Positions 10,212-18,380 of a stretch of 64,000 bases of DNA are shown here, one piece after another. The stretch is from an uncultured Microbacterium sp. (lineage in GTDB: Bacteria; Actinomycetota; Actinomycetes; Actinomycetales; Microbacteriaceae), in NCBI RefSeq assembly GCF_937927635.1, contig NZ_CALBRW010000007.1, forward strand, positions 62,001 through 126,000. The letters are read 5' to 3'. Positions within the stretch are counted from its first letter, which is position 1. Every line of letters starts with the position of its first letter. A model generated the notes under the pieces. The model did not search any database. It saw only the letters and a list, made by a program, of their open reading frames with translations, and was not told where the DNA came from. Made by a program: the position numbers and the translations under genes.

Positions 10212-12002
10212 ATGCGAATCGAGGAATATGCCCTGCTCAGCAATTGTCGTACGGCGGCCCTGGTGTCCCGGGAGGGGAGTGTGGACTGGCTCTGCCTGCC
10301 ACGGCTCGACTCGGCGAGCACCTTCGGCGGACTGCTCGGCGACGACGCGCACGGACGCTGGTCGCTGAGACCGGTCGATGCGACTACCCGGGTCACGAGG
10401 CGCTACGACCACGACACGTTCGTGCTCATCACCCGATGGGAGAGCGCGGATGCCGTGGCCGAGGTGCACGACTTCATGCCCATCGATCCGGACCCCGGCG
10501 GGGACATCCGCCGCACCGACCTGGTGCGGCGCGTCGTGGGCGTGCGGGGCCAGATGACGTTCGAGCAGCGGGTCAGCATCCGCTTCGACTACGCCAGGGC
10601 GATGCCCTGGGTGCGCCAGACCGGCACATCGCACCATCCGCGGCTGGTGGCGATGGCGGGACCGGATGCCGTCGTCCTGCGCGGCGCAGCGCTGAAGGCG
10701 GCCGACCACGAGCATCACGGGCAGGTGACCGTCGCGGCAGCGGAGGTGCGCGACCTCCAGCTGACCTGGTTCCCCTCGCACCTCGACGTGCCTGAGCCGC
10801 TGGAGGTGAACGCCGAGCTGGAGCGCACGAAGACGTGGTGGCAGGACTGGGCAGACCGGATCGAGCACAACGGACCGTATCACGGGTCCGTGGTGCGGTC
10901 GCTGCTGATCCTGCGCGCCCTCACCAACCACGAGACCGGCGGCATCGCGGCCGCGGCGACCATGTCCCTGCCGGAGGACCTCGGCGGAGAGCGAAACTGG
11001 GATTACCGCTACGTGTGGCTGCGCGATGCCGCGCTGACGCTGGAAGCGCTGCTCGATCACGGGTTCCTCATGCTCGCGGATCGCTGGCGGGAATGGCTGT
11101 TGCGGGCGGTCGCAGGCGACCCGGCCGACCTGCAGATCATGTACGGGCTCGCAGGGGAGCGGGATCTGACGGAGCGGGAGCTGAACTCGCTGCCCGGCTT
11201 CGCCGCATCCGCGCCGGTGCGGATCGGCAATGGTGCGGCCTCGCAGTACCAGGCCGACGTGGTCGGCGAGGTGCTGGTGACGCTGTCCGCCGCGCGGTCG
11301 GCGGGCCTGGAGGAGTCGAAGTTCTCCTGGTCGCTCGAGCGCCAGCTGCTGCGGTTCGCGGGCGAGCAGATCGAGCGGCCGGATCAGGGGCTGTGGGAGA
11401 TCCGCGGGGAGCCGCACATGTTCACGCACTCCCGGGTGATGATGTGGGCGGCCTTCGACCGCGGCGTGCGCGCCGTGGAGGACTTCGGCCTGGAGGGTCC
11501 GGTGCAGCGGTGGCGCGAACTGCGCGATCGGCTGCGGACCGAGATCGACCGCGGGGGAGTGGCAGACGGGTACTTCACGCAGTACTACGGAAGCGGCGAG
11601 GTGGACGCGTCGCTGCTGCTGCTGCCGCAGGTGGGGTACTGCGCACCTGACGACCCGCGGATGCTGGCGACGGTCGAGCGCATCGAGCAGACGCTCATGC
11701 GCGACGGTCTGCTGCATCGCTACCGCACGGGCACCGGCGTGGACGGACTCGCCGGCGGGGAGAGCCCGTTCCTGGCCTGCTCGTTCTGGCTCGTGGAGCA
11801 GTACGCGGTGACGGGCCGGGAAGACGAGGCGCGAGAGCTGATGGACCGGCTGTGCGCGCTCGCCAACGATCTGGGGATGCTGTCGGAGGAATACGACCCG
11901 GAAGGCCGGCGCCAGGTCGGCAACACCCCGCAGGCCTTTTCGCACCTCGCCCTCGTGCGCGCCGCCGATGCGCTGACGCGCACCGAGCACCGGCCGCGCT
12001 GA
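10212..12002 (+). CDS. Glycoside hydrolase family 15 protein (trehalase/glucoamylase-like)
   Basis: 596 residues. N-terminal trehalase-like beta domain (MRIEEYALLSNCRTAALVSREGSVDWLC style start), then an (alpha/alpha)6 barrel with NWDYRYVWLRDA (262-273), a DQGLWEIRGEP segment with a candidate acid glutamate (about 396-400), and SEEYDP (Glu559/560) as likely base. Relatives in mycobacteria are alpha,alpha-trehalases; substrate cannot be decided here. Cytoplasmic. ATG 10212 gives the family-typical N-terminus; GTG 10206 and ATG 10155 are in-frame alternatives, and none has a clear Shine-Dalgarno. Divergent from zwf. Confidence 0.88.
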   Translation: MRIEEYALLSNCRTAALVSREGSVDWLCLPRLDSASTFGGLLGDDAHGRWSLRPVDATTRVTRRYDHDTFVLITRWESADAVAEVHDFMPIDPDPGGDIRRTDLVRRVVGVRGQMTFEQRVSIRFDYARAMPWVRQTGTSHHPRLVAMAGPDAVVLRGAALKAADHEHHGQVTVAAAEVRDLQLTWFPSHLDVPEPLEVNAELERTKTWWQDWADRIEHNGPYHGSVVRSLLILRALTNHETGGIAAAATMSLPEDLGGERNWDYRYVWLRDAALTLEALLDHGFLMLADRWREWLLRAVAGDPADLQIMYGLAGERDLTERELNSLPGFAASAPVRIGNGAASQYQADVVGEVLVTLSAARSAGLEESKFSWSLERQLLRFAGEQIERPDQGLWEIRGEPHMFTHSRVMMWAAFDRGVRAVEDFGLEGPVQRWRELRDRLRTEIDRGGVADGYFTQYYGSGEVDASLLLLPQVGYCAPDDPRMLATVERIEQTLMRDGLLHRYRTGTGVDGLAGGESPFLACSFWLVEQYAVTGREDEARELMDRLCALANDLGMLSEEYDPEGRRQVGNTPQAFSHLALVRAADALTRTEHRPR

Positions 12003-12014
12003 ACCCGAAGAGGA

Positions 12015-13085
12015 TCAGCCGCGCAGCGCCTCCCGGAGCTTGACCCGGCTGCCCATCCGCAGCAGCGAGTTCTCGTAGATCTTCGCGCCCACCAGGATCG
12101 CCCCGACGCAGCTGACCAGCAGGATCACCAGCGACAGCAGCGGCTCCCACCATTGCGCCTCGCCGACGAACAGCCGCACCGGCATCGCCACGGGGGCGGA
12201 GAACGGGATGTACGACAGGATCGTCATCACCAGCGGGTTGTCGTTGAAGACGATCACCAGGATGTACGGCGCCATCACCAGCATCATCAGCGGCATGGTG
12301 GTGGATCCGATGTCCTCCTGGCGCGAGACCATCGCGGCGGCGCCGGAGTACAGCGAGGCCAGCAGGATGAAGCCGAACAGGAAGAAGACGGCGAACCACA
12401 GCACGGGAGCCCCGATACCGGCGAGCACCTCGTTCTGGCCGGTGACGATCAGGCCCACCACGGCTATCGCCGCCAGCAGGATGATCTGCGCCATCGCGAG
12501 GATCGTGTTGCCGAGCACCTTGCCCGCCAGCAGCACTCGGGTGGGGATCGCCGAGATCAGCAGCTCGACCACGCGGGTCTGCTTCTCCTCCACGACGCTC
12601 TGCGCGATGGTCGAGCCGAAGGTGGACGCGGCCATCAGGAACACCACGCCGAAGCCGATGGCCACCAGGTAGCGCACCAGCGGGTTGGTGGATGCCGGCT
12701 CCAGGATCTCCACGTGCGGCGCCTTGGACAGGCCCATCACCAGGCTCTGCGGCGCCTGGTCCTTGGCAAGGATCACCACGCCGGTCGGATCGTCAGCAGG
12801 CAGCACGGCGGCGACGACGTCGCCGCTCTTCACGACCTTCTCCGCCTCGGCGCGGTCGGCCACCTCGGTGACCTTCACGTTCGGCAGCGCGTTCACGATC
12901 TGCGCGGTCTGCGAGGTCGCGGCCACGGCGTCCGGAGTGGGGGACTTGCTGCTGAACCCGCCGATGAGCACGCCGGCCAGGGCGATCAGCAGCAGGATGC
13001 CGGTGGAGATCAGGAACGCCTTGCTGCGCAGCTTGGAGCTGATCTCGCGCTCCGCGACCAGCCACGTCAGGGATGAGTTCTTCAC
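12015..13085 (-). CDS. ABC-2 type transporter permease (NatB-like)
   Basis: 356 residues. One N-terminal TM helix (about 25-43), an extracytoplasmic domain to about 135, then five TM helices with the ABC-2 signature region VVEEKQTRVVELLISAIPTRVLLAGKVLG written across 165-193. This is the NatB/YhaP architecture for Na+ or drug export. Its start overlaps the ATPase stop by 4 bp. Transcribed with the ATPase from the operator-bearing promoter at 14012-14056. Confidence 0.88.
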   Translation of the reverse strand: MKNSSLTWLVAEREISSKLRSKAFLISTGILLLIALAGVLIGGFSSKSPTPDAVAATSQTAQIVNALPNVKVTEVADRAEAEKVVKSGDVVAAVLPADDPTGVVILAKDQAPQSLVMGLSKAPHVEILEPASTNPLVRYLVAIGFGVVFLMAASTFGSTIAQSVVEEKQTRVVELLISAIPTRVLLAGKVLGNTILAMAQIILLAAIAVVGLIVTGQNEVLAGIGAPVLWFAVFFLFGFILLASLYSGAAAMVSRQEDIGSTTMPLMMLVMAPYILVIVFNDNPLVMTILSYIPFSAPVAMPVRLFVGEAQWWEPLLSLVILLVSCVGAILVGAKIYENSLLRMGSRVKLREALRG

Positions 13086-14005
13086 TGGATGACCTCCTTG
13101 AAGATCTGGGCGAGAGACGGATGCTGGGGGGCGAAGTTCGAGACCTCACCGCGGCCGACGGCCTCGCGCAGCACGCGCTGCGCCGTGTCTGGAGTGTCGA
13201 CGTCGAACAGCGCCGACCCGCCCTCGAAGTCGACGACCGTCACGCCGGGCTCCGAGCGCAGCCAGCCGGCGTCGCCCGGGGAGTCCAGCTGGTAGCGCAG
13301 CGTGGAGTGCTGCGCACGCAGCTGCTCGCGGGTTCCGGATGCCCGGATCGTGCCACCCGCGATGATGATCAGGTCGTCGCAGAGCCGTTCGACCACGTCG
13401 AGCTGGTGCGAGGAGAACAGGATCGACGTGCCCCGTGCGGCACGCGACTGCAGCACCTCGGCGACCACGTCGACCGCCAGCGGATCCAGGCCCGAGAACG
13501 GCTCGTCGAGGATCAGCACCTCGGGGTCGTGCACGAGCGCGGCGGCGATCTGCGCGCGCTGCTGGTTGCCCAGCGACAGGGACTCGATGTTGTCGTTCAG
13601 GCGCTCGCCGAGGCCGAGCTCGGTCAGCAGTGCGGTGCCGCGGTGCGCAGCATCCGCCTTGTCGAAGCCGTGCAGTCGGGCGAGGTAGACGACCTGCTCG
13701 AGCACCCTCATCTTCGGGTACAGGCCGCGCTCCTCCGGCATGTACCCGAACCGGCGGCGGTCGGACGTGGACAGCGGGGCGCCGTCGAGGGTCACCGTTC
13801 CGCCGTCGGCCGCCAGCACGCCCAGGATGATGCGCATGGTGGTGGTCTTGCCCGCGCCGTTGCCGCCGACGAAGCCCGTCAGCCGCCCGGGTGCGACGTC
13901 GAAGCCGACTCGGTCGAGCACGGTCCGAGTGCCGTAGCGCTTGGTGACGCCCTCGAGGTGCAGCGTGCCTGTCCGCACGGTGGTCTGGATGCCTGTTGCC
14001 TGCAT
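13082..14005 (-). CDS. ABC transporter ATP-binding protein (NatA-like)
   Basis: 307 residues. Walker A GGNGAGKTT (47-55), ABC signature LSLGNQQRAQIAAAL, Walker B LILDEPFSGLD, and a C-terminal DUF4162-type extension typical of ABC-2 exporters. Energises the permease encoded next. ATG 14005 lies 6 nt after a TAGCGT -10 box, so the mRNA is probably leaderless. The 18-bp near-palindrome upstream is shared with the adjacent kinase/regulator operon, suggesting control by that system. Confidence 0.92.
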   Translation of the reverse strand: MQATGIQTTVRTGTLHLEGVTKRYGTRTVLDRVGFDVAPGRLTGFVGGNGAGKTTTMRIILGVLAADGGTVTLDGAPLSTSDRRRFGYMPEERGLYPKMRVLEQVVYLARLHGFDKADAAHRGTALLTELGLGERLNDNIESLSLGNQQRAQIAAALVHDPEVLILDEPFSGLDPLAVDVVAEVLQSRAARGTSILFSSHQLDVVERLCDDLIIIAGGTIRASGTREQLRAQHSTLRYQLDSPGDAGWLRSEPGVTVVDFEGGSALFDVDTPDTAQRVLREAVGRGEVSNFAPQHPSLAQIFKEVIQ

Positions 14006-14011
14006 GCCTCC

Positions 14012-14056
14012 ACGCTACGAAGGCGCGCGGGCTGTGGCATCCCCCCTGCGGCGGAT
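14012..14056 (-). promoter_or_regulatory. natAB-type promoter with response-regulator-like operator
   Basis: -10 TAGCGT (14012-14017), 6 nt before ATG 14005. The near-palindrome ATCCCCCCTGCGGCGGAT (14039-14056, plus strand) is centred about 42 bp upstream of the predicted leaderless start site and covers the -35 position. The same element at the same distance precedes the histidine kinase (16077-16094; 16 of 18 bases identical). Confidence 0.65.
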
Positions 14057-14091
14057 TCTGCGGCATCCGCCGGGCGGCTGAGAGCGAGGAT

Positions 14092-14787
14092 TCAAGTCAG
14101 CCCGTGCCGGTGCGCGAGCACGATGGCCTGCACCCGGTCGCGGGCGCCGAGCTTCTGCAGCACCCGCGAGACGTGGGTCTTCACGGTGGCCTCGCCGATG
14201 AACAGCGCGGCGGCGATCTCGGCGTTGCTGCGGGCATCGGCCATGAGAGCCAGCACTTCGCCCTCCCGATCCGTCAGTTGCTCCGTCGGCACTCCGCTGC
14301 CCGTTCCCGTCGCTTTCCCGGTCCCCGACGCGATAGAAAGCGCGACGGGAGCAGAGGGGGGAGCGGATGCTGCGAACCGTGCCAGCACGCGGCGCGTGAC
14401 CTCGGGGGCAAGGATGCCGTCGCCGGCGGCGAGGGCCCGTACGGCGGTGATCAGCTCCTCGGGGCCGGCGTTCTTCAGCAGGAAGCCGCCGGCGCCGGCA
14501 TCCAGTGCCTGGAACAGGTAGTCGTCGCGGTCGAAGGTCGTGACGATGGCGATGGATGCCGTGACCTCAGGATCCGCGACGATGCGGCGGGTGGCCTCGA
14601 TGCCGTCCATGTCGGGCATCTGCACGTCCATCGTGATGACGTCGGGCTGCAGTCGGACGGCAGCAGCCACGGCCTCCGCTCCCGTGGCGGCCTCCCCGAC
14701 CACCTCGATGTCGGGTTGCGTTCCGAGGATGGTGCGGAACCCCGCCCGCAGCATGGCGTGGTCGTCGACGATGAGCACCCGGATCAA
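14092..14787 (-). CDS. NarL/FixJ-family response regulator
   Basis: 231 residues. Receiver with acidic pair Asp8/Asp9 and phosphoacceptor Asp54 (VITMDVQMPDMDG), a Ser/Gly/Pro-rich linker near 140-170 that is longer than usual, and a C-terminal LuxR helix-turn-helix (TDREGEVLALMA to NAEIAAALFIGEATVKTHV). The start is TTG 14787, supported by AGGAGG 7 nt upstream and a TTGA overlap with the kinase stop. Partner of the kinase encoded just upstream. Likely binds the shared near-palindromes at 14039 and 16077 (inference). Confidence 0.92.
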   Translation of the reverse strand: MIRVLIVDDHAMLRAGFRTILGTQPDIEVVGEAATGAEAVAAAVRLQPDVITMDVQMPDMDGIEATRRIVADPEVTASIAIVTTFDRDDYLFQALDAGAGGFLLKNAGPEELITAVRALAAGDGILAPEVTRRVLARFAASAPPSAPVALSIASGTGKATGTGSGVPTEQLTDREGEVLALMADARSNAEIAAALFIGEATVKTHVSRVLQKLGARDRVQAIVLAHRHGLT

Positions 14788-16043
14788 CGGGAGACCTCCT
14801 CTGCGGTCTTCAGCGGCACGCTGGCGCGCACCCGGAATCCGCCCTGCGTGCGGGGTCCCAGTTCGATCGTGCCGCCGGATGCCAACGCACGCTCGCGCAT
14901 GCCCAGCTGGCCGAGACCAGGGCGCAGCACGCCCACCGCGCGGCCGGTGTTCACGACCTCCAGCTCCACGGCATCCGGAGCGTAACGCACTCGCACGTCG
15001 GCCGTCGCGCCGATGCCGGCATGCCGACGGGCGTTGGTGAGAGCCTCCTGGGCGATGCGGTACAGGTTCACGCCGACCGTGCCCGGCACCGGAACCGGCT
15101 CACCGATCACGGCGTACTCGGTCGGCAGACCGGCGTCCCGCGACGCCTGCGCGAGCTGGGCGATATCAGTCAGCTCGAACGTCGAAGGAGCGTCATCCAG
15201 ATCGTCGCCGGGGGAGCGCAGCGTCTCCAGCAGCTGCCGGAAGTCGCGGATGGCCTCGCGCGAGGCATCCTCGACCCCGGCCAGCATCCGTCCTGCCTCC
15301 GCGGGATCCTGCTCGACGACCAGCCGTGCGGCTCCGGCCTGCACGCCCATCACCGACACGTGGTGCGCGACCACGTCGTGCAGCTCGCGGGCGATGCGCA
15401 CCCGGTCCAGTGCCACGGCCTGCGCGGCGGTGACCTCGCGCTCCGCCTCCAGCTCGCGGGTGCGCTGCTCGAGAGCGTCGCGCTGCGCGGCGGCCTGCCA
15501 CGAGCGCTCGCCGAAGTAGTAGGCGCCGCCGAAGTACAGCGCGTTCAGCAGCAGCTGGATCATCATCATCGCCACGTACGGCGAGAACAGCCCCGCCGCC
15601 ATGTCGGCCTTGCCGGCCTCCTTGATCGCGTCGCCGTACATCACGATGATCAGCCAGACGAACATGCCCGCGATGATGCCGACACGCACCAGCAGGGCCG
15701 TGCGACGGTCGTTCATCCAGGCGCCCACCGTGTACAGCGCGATGAACAGGGCCACGTTGGTGACGTAGATCTCCGGCACGTGCAGGGTAATGCTGGTGAA
15801 CATCACCAGGGCGATGAAGACGGCGGCGACCGCGGGCCTGCGGCGTCGCACGGCGAGCGGAGCCGACACGGCGAGGACGGTCACCAGTGCCCACCACATC
15901 GGCGCCTGCTGTTTGCCGTAGATGCCGGCGACCGTCGACAGCCCGGCGCTGATGATGCCGCTGACCAGCAGCACGCCCGCCAGCAGCAGATCCTGGCGCA
16001 GGTCGCGCTCGGTCGGCGTGCGGGTGAAGGCGTGCTCGGACAT
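14784..16043 (-). CDS. DesK/NarX-type sensor histidine kinase
   Basis: 419 residues from ATG 16043. Five to six TM helices within about 20-180, a coiled coil 185-212, then a HisKA_3 domain with RELHDVVAHHVSVM (His222 is the likely phosphosite) and a C-terminal HATPase with GLGQLGMRERA. With no periplasmic domain it probably senses membrane or antibiotic stress, as in systems paired with NatAB-type exporters. ATG 16043 is supported by a TACGGT box 6 nt upstream; an in-frame GTG lies at 16109 but would put the operator inside the gene. Confidence 0.92.
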   Translation of the reverse strand: MSEHAFTRTPTERDLRQDLLLAGVLLVSGIISAGLSTVAGIYGKQQAPMWWALVTVLAVSAPLAVRRRRPAVAAVFIALVMFTSITLHVPEIYVTNVALFIALYTVGAWMNDRRTALLVRVGIIAGMFVWLIIVMYGDAIKEAGKADMAAGLFSPYVAMMMIQLLLNALYFGGAYYFGERSWQAAAQRDALEQRTRELEAEREVTAAQAVALDRVRIARELHDVVAHHVSVMGVQAGAARLVVEQDPAEAGRMLAGVEDASREAIRDFRQLLETLRSPGDDLDDAPSTFELTDIAQLAQASRDAGLPTEYAVIGEPVPVPGTVGVNLYRIAQEALTNARRHAGIGATADVRVRYAPDAVELEVVNTGRAVGVLRPGLGQLGMRERALASGGTIELGPRTQGGFRVRASVPLKTAEEVSR

Positions 16044-16049
16044 GCTCCC

Positions 16050-16094
16050 ACCGTAGGGGGACGCCCGATGCCGCACATCCCCCGCGCGGCGGAT
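16050..16094 (-). promoter_or_regulatory. Kinase/regulator operon promoter with shared operator
   Basis: -10 TACGGT (16050-16055), 6 nt before ATG 16043. Near-palindrome ATCCCCCGCGCGGCGGAT (16077-16094), two mismatched positions in 18, starts 34 bp upstream of the start codon, exactly as the copy at 14039 does for natA. Confidence 0.65.
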
Positions 16095-16120
16095 GCGGGT
16101 GCTCGGCACCTCGTGTTCAC

Positions 16121-16194
16121 AACTCCGGAGATCCGTGGTGGATCCGGCTCCGATCCGGCATTCCAGACCCCGGAGCGCCTGGATCTCCGGAGTT
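16121..16194. repeat. Perfect 14-bp inverted repeat in a divergent spacer
   Basis: AACTCCGGAGATCC (16121-16134) and its exact complement GGATCTCCGGAGTT (16181-16194) enclose 46 bp that contain further GGATCCGG/CCGGAG words. Each arm holds the palindrome CTCCGGAG. It lies between divergent genes (kinase and MFS), so it is not a terminator of either. REP-like element is the likeliest reading. Confidence 0.7.
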
Positions 16195-16237
16195 ATGGCC
16201 GGCGAGGCTCGATGCCGGGGCTGTCTCGTGGCACCGG

Positions 16238-17437
16238 ATGCGACAATCGACCGTGACCACCACCACGCACCCGCGCCTCGCGCCCCTGTATCTCGCAGGT
16301 TTCACGACGGCGTTCGGCGCGCACGGCATCGCCGCGGCCCTCGGCGCCGAGACGGACAATATCGGCTGGACCCTGCTGGCCTTCGGCTTCACGCTCGCGC
16401 TGTATGACCTGGCCGAGGTACTGCTCAAGCCCGTGTTCGGCGCGCTCAGCGACCGCATCGGCGTGCGACCCGTGATCGTCGGCGGGCTGCTGGCGTTCAC
16501 CGCGTTCTCGCTGGTCGGGGCGCTCGTGCCCGGCACGGTGGGGCTGATCATCGCCAGGTTCGGGCAGGGCGCGGCAGCCTCCGCCTTCTCACCGGCGTCC
16601 TCCGCGGCCGTCGCCCGCCTGACCGACGGAGCCTCGCGCGGCGCGTACTTCGGCAGGTACGGCTCGTGGAAGAGCCTCGGCTACGCGCTCGGCCCGCTCA
16701 TCGGCGCCGTGCTGGTGGTCTGGGCGGGCCTGCCCGCCCTGTTCTGGGCCTTGGCCGTGCTGGGGCTGGTCGCCGCAGCCTGGGTGCGCTTCGCGGTGCC
16801 AGCCGTGCCGGTGCTGCCCCGCAAGCGCGTGACCCTGGCCGATCTCGGCCGCGAGCTCACCGCGCCCGGCTTCCTGATCCCGACCCTCGTGCTGGCGGCC
16901 ACCACTGGTTCCCTGGCCGTGGCGGTCGGCTTCCTGCCGCTGCTGGCCGAGCAGGCGGGCATCGGCACGATCGGCAGCATGGCGCTCGTCACGGTGCTGG
17001 CCGTCGTCTCCAGCATCGTGCAGCCGCTGATCGGCCGGTGGCACGACCGCGGCCGGGTCTCGGTGCGGCTCGGCGCACTGGGCGGCCTCGCCCTCATCGC
17101 CGTCGGCATCGGGCTGGCCGGGGCCGTCGCGCTCGCCGAGGGCGGGCACGGGATGCTGCTGCTGAGCGCCCTCGTCGCCACCGCGCTGCTCGTGGGTGCC
17201 GGCGTCGGAGCCGCCACGCCGGTGGCGTTCTCCCACCTGGCGGCGTCCACCCCCGAGGAGCGGATGGGGCGCACGATGGGCTCCGCGGAACTCGGCCGGG
17301 AGCTCGGCGACGCGGGCGGACCGCTCATCGCGGGCGCTGTGGGCACGGCATCCGTCCCCGGTCTGGGACTCATCGTGATCGCCGTGCTGACCGCCGGCGC
17401 GGGAGCGCTGGCGGCCGTCGGAATGCGGCGGCGCTGA
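16238..17437 (+). CDS. MFS transporter (12 TM)
   Basis: 399 residues with about twelve hydrophobic segments. Motif A after TM2 reads GALSDRIGVRP, and the TM4-5 region has GPLIGAVLV. Resembles the drug/sugar-efflux MFS_1 group; substrate unknown. Start is uncertain: ATG 16238 or the in-frame GTG 16253, both without a good Shine-Dalgarno. Divergent from the sensor kinase and monocistronic. Confidence 0.85.
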   Translation: MRQSTVTTTTHPRLAPLYLAGFTTAFGAHGIAAALGAETDNIGWTLLAFGFTLALYDLAEVLLKPVFGALSDRIGVRPVIVGGLLAFTAFSLVGALVPGTVGLIIARFGQGAAASAFSPASSAAVARLTDGASRGAYFGRYGSWKSLGYALGPLIGAVLVVWAGLPALFWALAVLGLVAAAWVRFAVPAVPVLPRKRVTLADLGRELTAPGFLIPTLVLAATTGSLAVAVGFLPLLAEQAGIGTIGSMALVTVLAVVSSIVQPLIGRWHDRGRVSVRLGALGGLALIAVGIGLAGAVALAEGGHGMLLLSALVATALLVGAGVGAATPVAFSHLAASTPEERMGRTMGSAELGRELGDAGGPLIAGAVGTASVPGLGLIVIAVLTAGAGALAAVGMRRR

Positions 17438-17438
17438 G

Positions 17439-17621
17439 TCAGTCGTCGTCGAGCGCGTCCTCGGCGCGGTCCTTCGCGTCGGAGAACGCGTCCTTCGTCT
17501 CGGCCGCGGCCTTGTCGATCTTGCCGCGGGCCTGCATGCCCTTGTCGTCGGTGACCTTGCCCCAGGCCTCCTCCGCCGATCCCTTGGCGTGCTGCGCGGC
17601 GTGCTTCATCTTGTCGTTCAT
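17439..17621 (-). CDS. CsbD-family stress protein
   Basis: 60 residues, charged and lysine-rich, MNDKMKHAAQHAKGSAEEAWG at the N-terminus and the repeated K/D pattern of CsbD proteins (GKVTDDKGMQARGKIDKAA). Family members are general-stress induced with unknown biochemistry. Start ATG 17621 with GGAGGAGG 6 nt upstream. Convergent with the MFS gene (1-bp gap); divergent from the RibD-like gene. Confidence 0.85.
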   Translation of the reverse strand: MNDKMKHAAQHAKGSAEEAWGKVTDDKGMQARGKIDKAAAETKDAFSDAKDRAEDALDDD

Positions 17622-17705
17622 GATGATCCTCCTCCGATCGGGGCCCTTCCGTCCGGGAGGGCGTGCAGCACAGTCAACGGCCCCCCGGTGATCCTGCCGA
17701 GGGGG

Positions 17706-17735
17706 TTGATCCGCGGGAGCCGCGTGACGTAGCAT
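17706..17735 (+). promoter_or_regulatory. Promoter of the RibD-like reductase gene
   Basis: -35 TTGATC (17706-17711), 18-bp spacer, -10 TAGCAT (17730-17735), followed by AAGGAG before ATG 17757. Confidence 0.5.
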
Positions 17736-17756
17736 CCTGCGATCGAAGGAGCGCAC

Positions 17757-18380
17757 ATGACCGGACGCATCATCATCGATCTGTTCACCACCCTCGACGG
17801 CGTCGCGCAGGCTCCCGGCGGTGCCGAGGAGGACACGAGAGACGGCTTCCCGTATGGAGGGTGGCAGGCCGGGTACCCGAGCGAGGCCGTCGGGGCGAGC
17901 GTGACCAAGGGCATGGAGACGCTCGACGCGCTCCTGCTCGGGCGGCGCACTTATGACATCTTCGCCGGGTACTGGCCGCAGCACACCACCGGTCCGGAGG
18001 GGTTCATCGGACAGCTGTTCAATCGCGTGCCGAAGTACGTCGCCTCACGGGACGCCGACATCCAACTGGACTGGCAGGGCTCGACGCGGATCGGCGCCGA
18101 TCTGGCGTCCGAGATCGCGGCGCTGCGCGAGAAGCACCAGGACGTGCACGTGATCGGAAGCATCGACCTCGTGCAGACCCTGCTCGCCGGGCACCTGTAC
18201 GACGAGCTGCGGCTATGGGTCTATCCGGTCGTACTCGGCCGCGGCAGGAAGGTGTTCCCCGACGGTGCGGCGGCCTCGAACATGCGGCTGCTGAGCGCGG
18301 AGTCCGGCGACGGCGGCACGCTGCTGCTGCGCTACGCGCCGGTTCCCGGCGAGGTGCGCACTGGCACGATGGGAGGCTAG
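17757..18380 (+). CDS. Dihydrofolate reductase-fold (RibD C-terminal domain) protein
   Basis: 207 residues of the YyaP/YwjB type: N-terminal MTGRIIIDLFTTLDGVAQAPG, central LLLGRRTYDIFAGYWP, and C-terminal DELRLWVYPVVLGRGRKVF with SGDGGTLLLRYAP. The fold binds NADPH; these stand-alone proteins have no assigned substrate and are not the essential DHFR. AAGGAG lies 6 nt before the ATG. Its TAG stop overlaps the end of the convergent HAD gene by 4 bp. Confidence 0.88.
   Translation: MTGRIIIDLFTTLDGVAQAPGGAEEDTRDGFPYGGWQAGYPSEAVGASVTKGMETLDALLLGRRTYDIFAGYWPQHTTGPEGFIGQLFNRVPKYVASRDADIQLDWQGSTRIGADLASEIAALREKHQDVHVIGSIDLVQTLLAGHLYDELRLWVYPVVLGRGRKVFPDGAAASNMRLLSAESGDGGTLLLRYAPVPGEVRTGTMGG

Noticed and set aside
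16121..16194. 14-bp inverted repeat as a terminator
   Set aside because: Both flanking genes point away from it.
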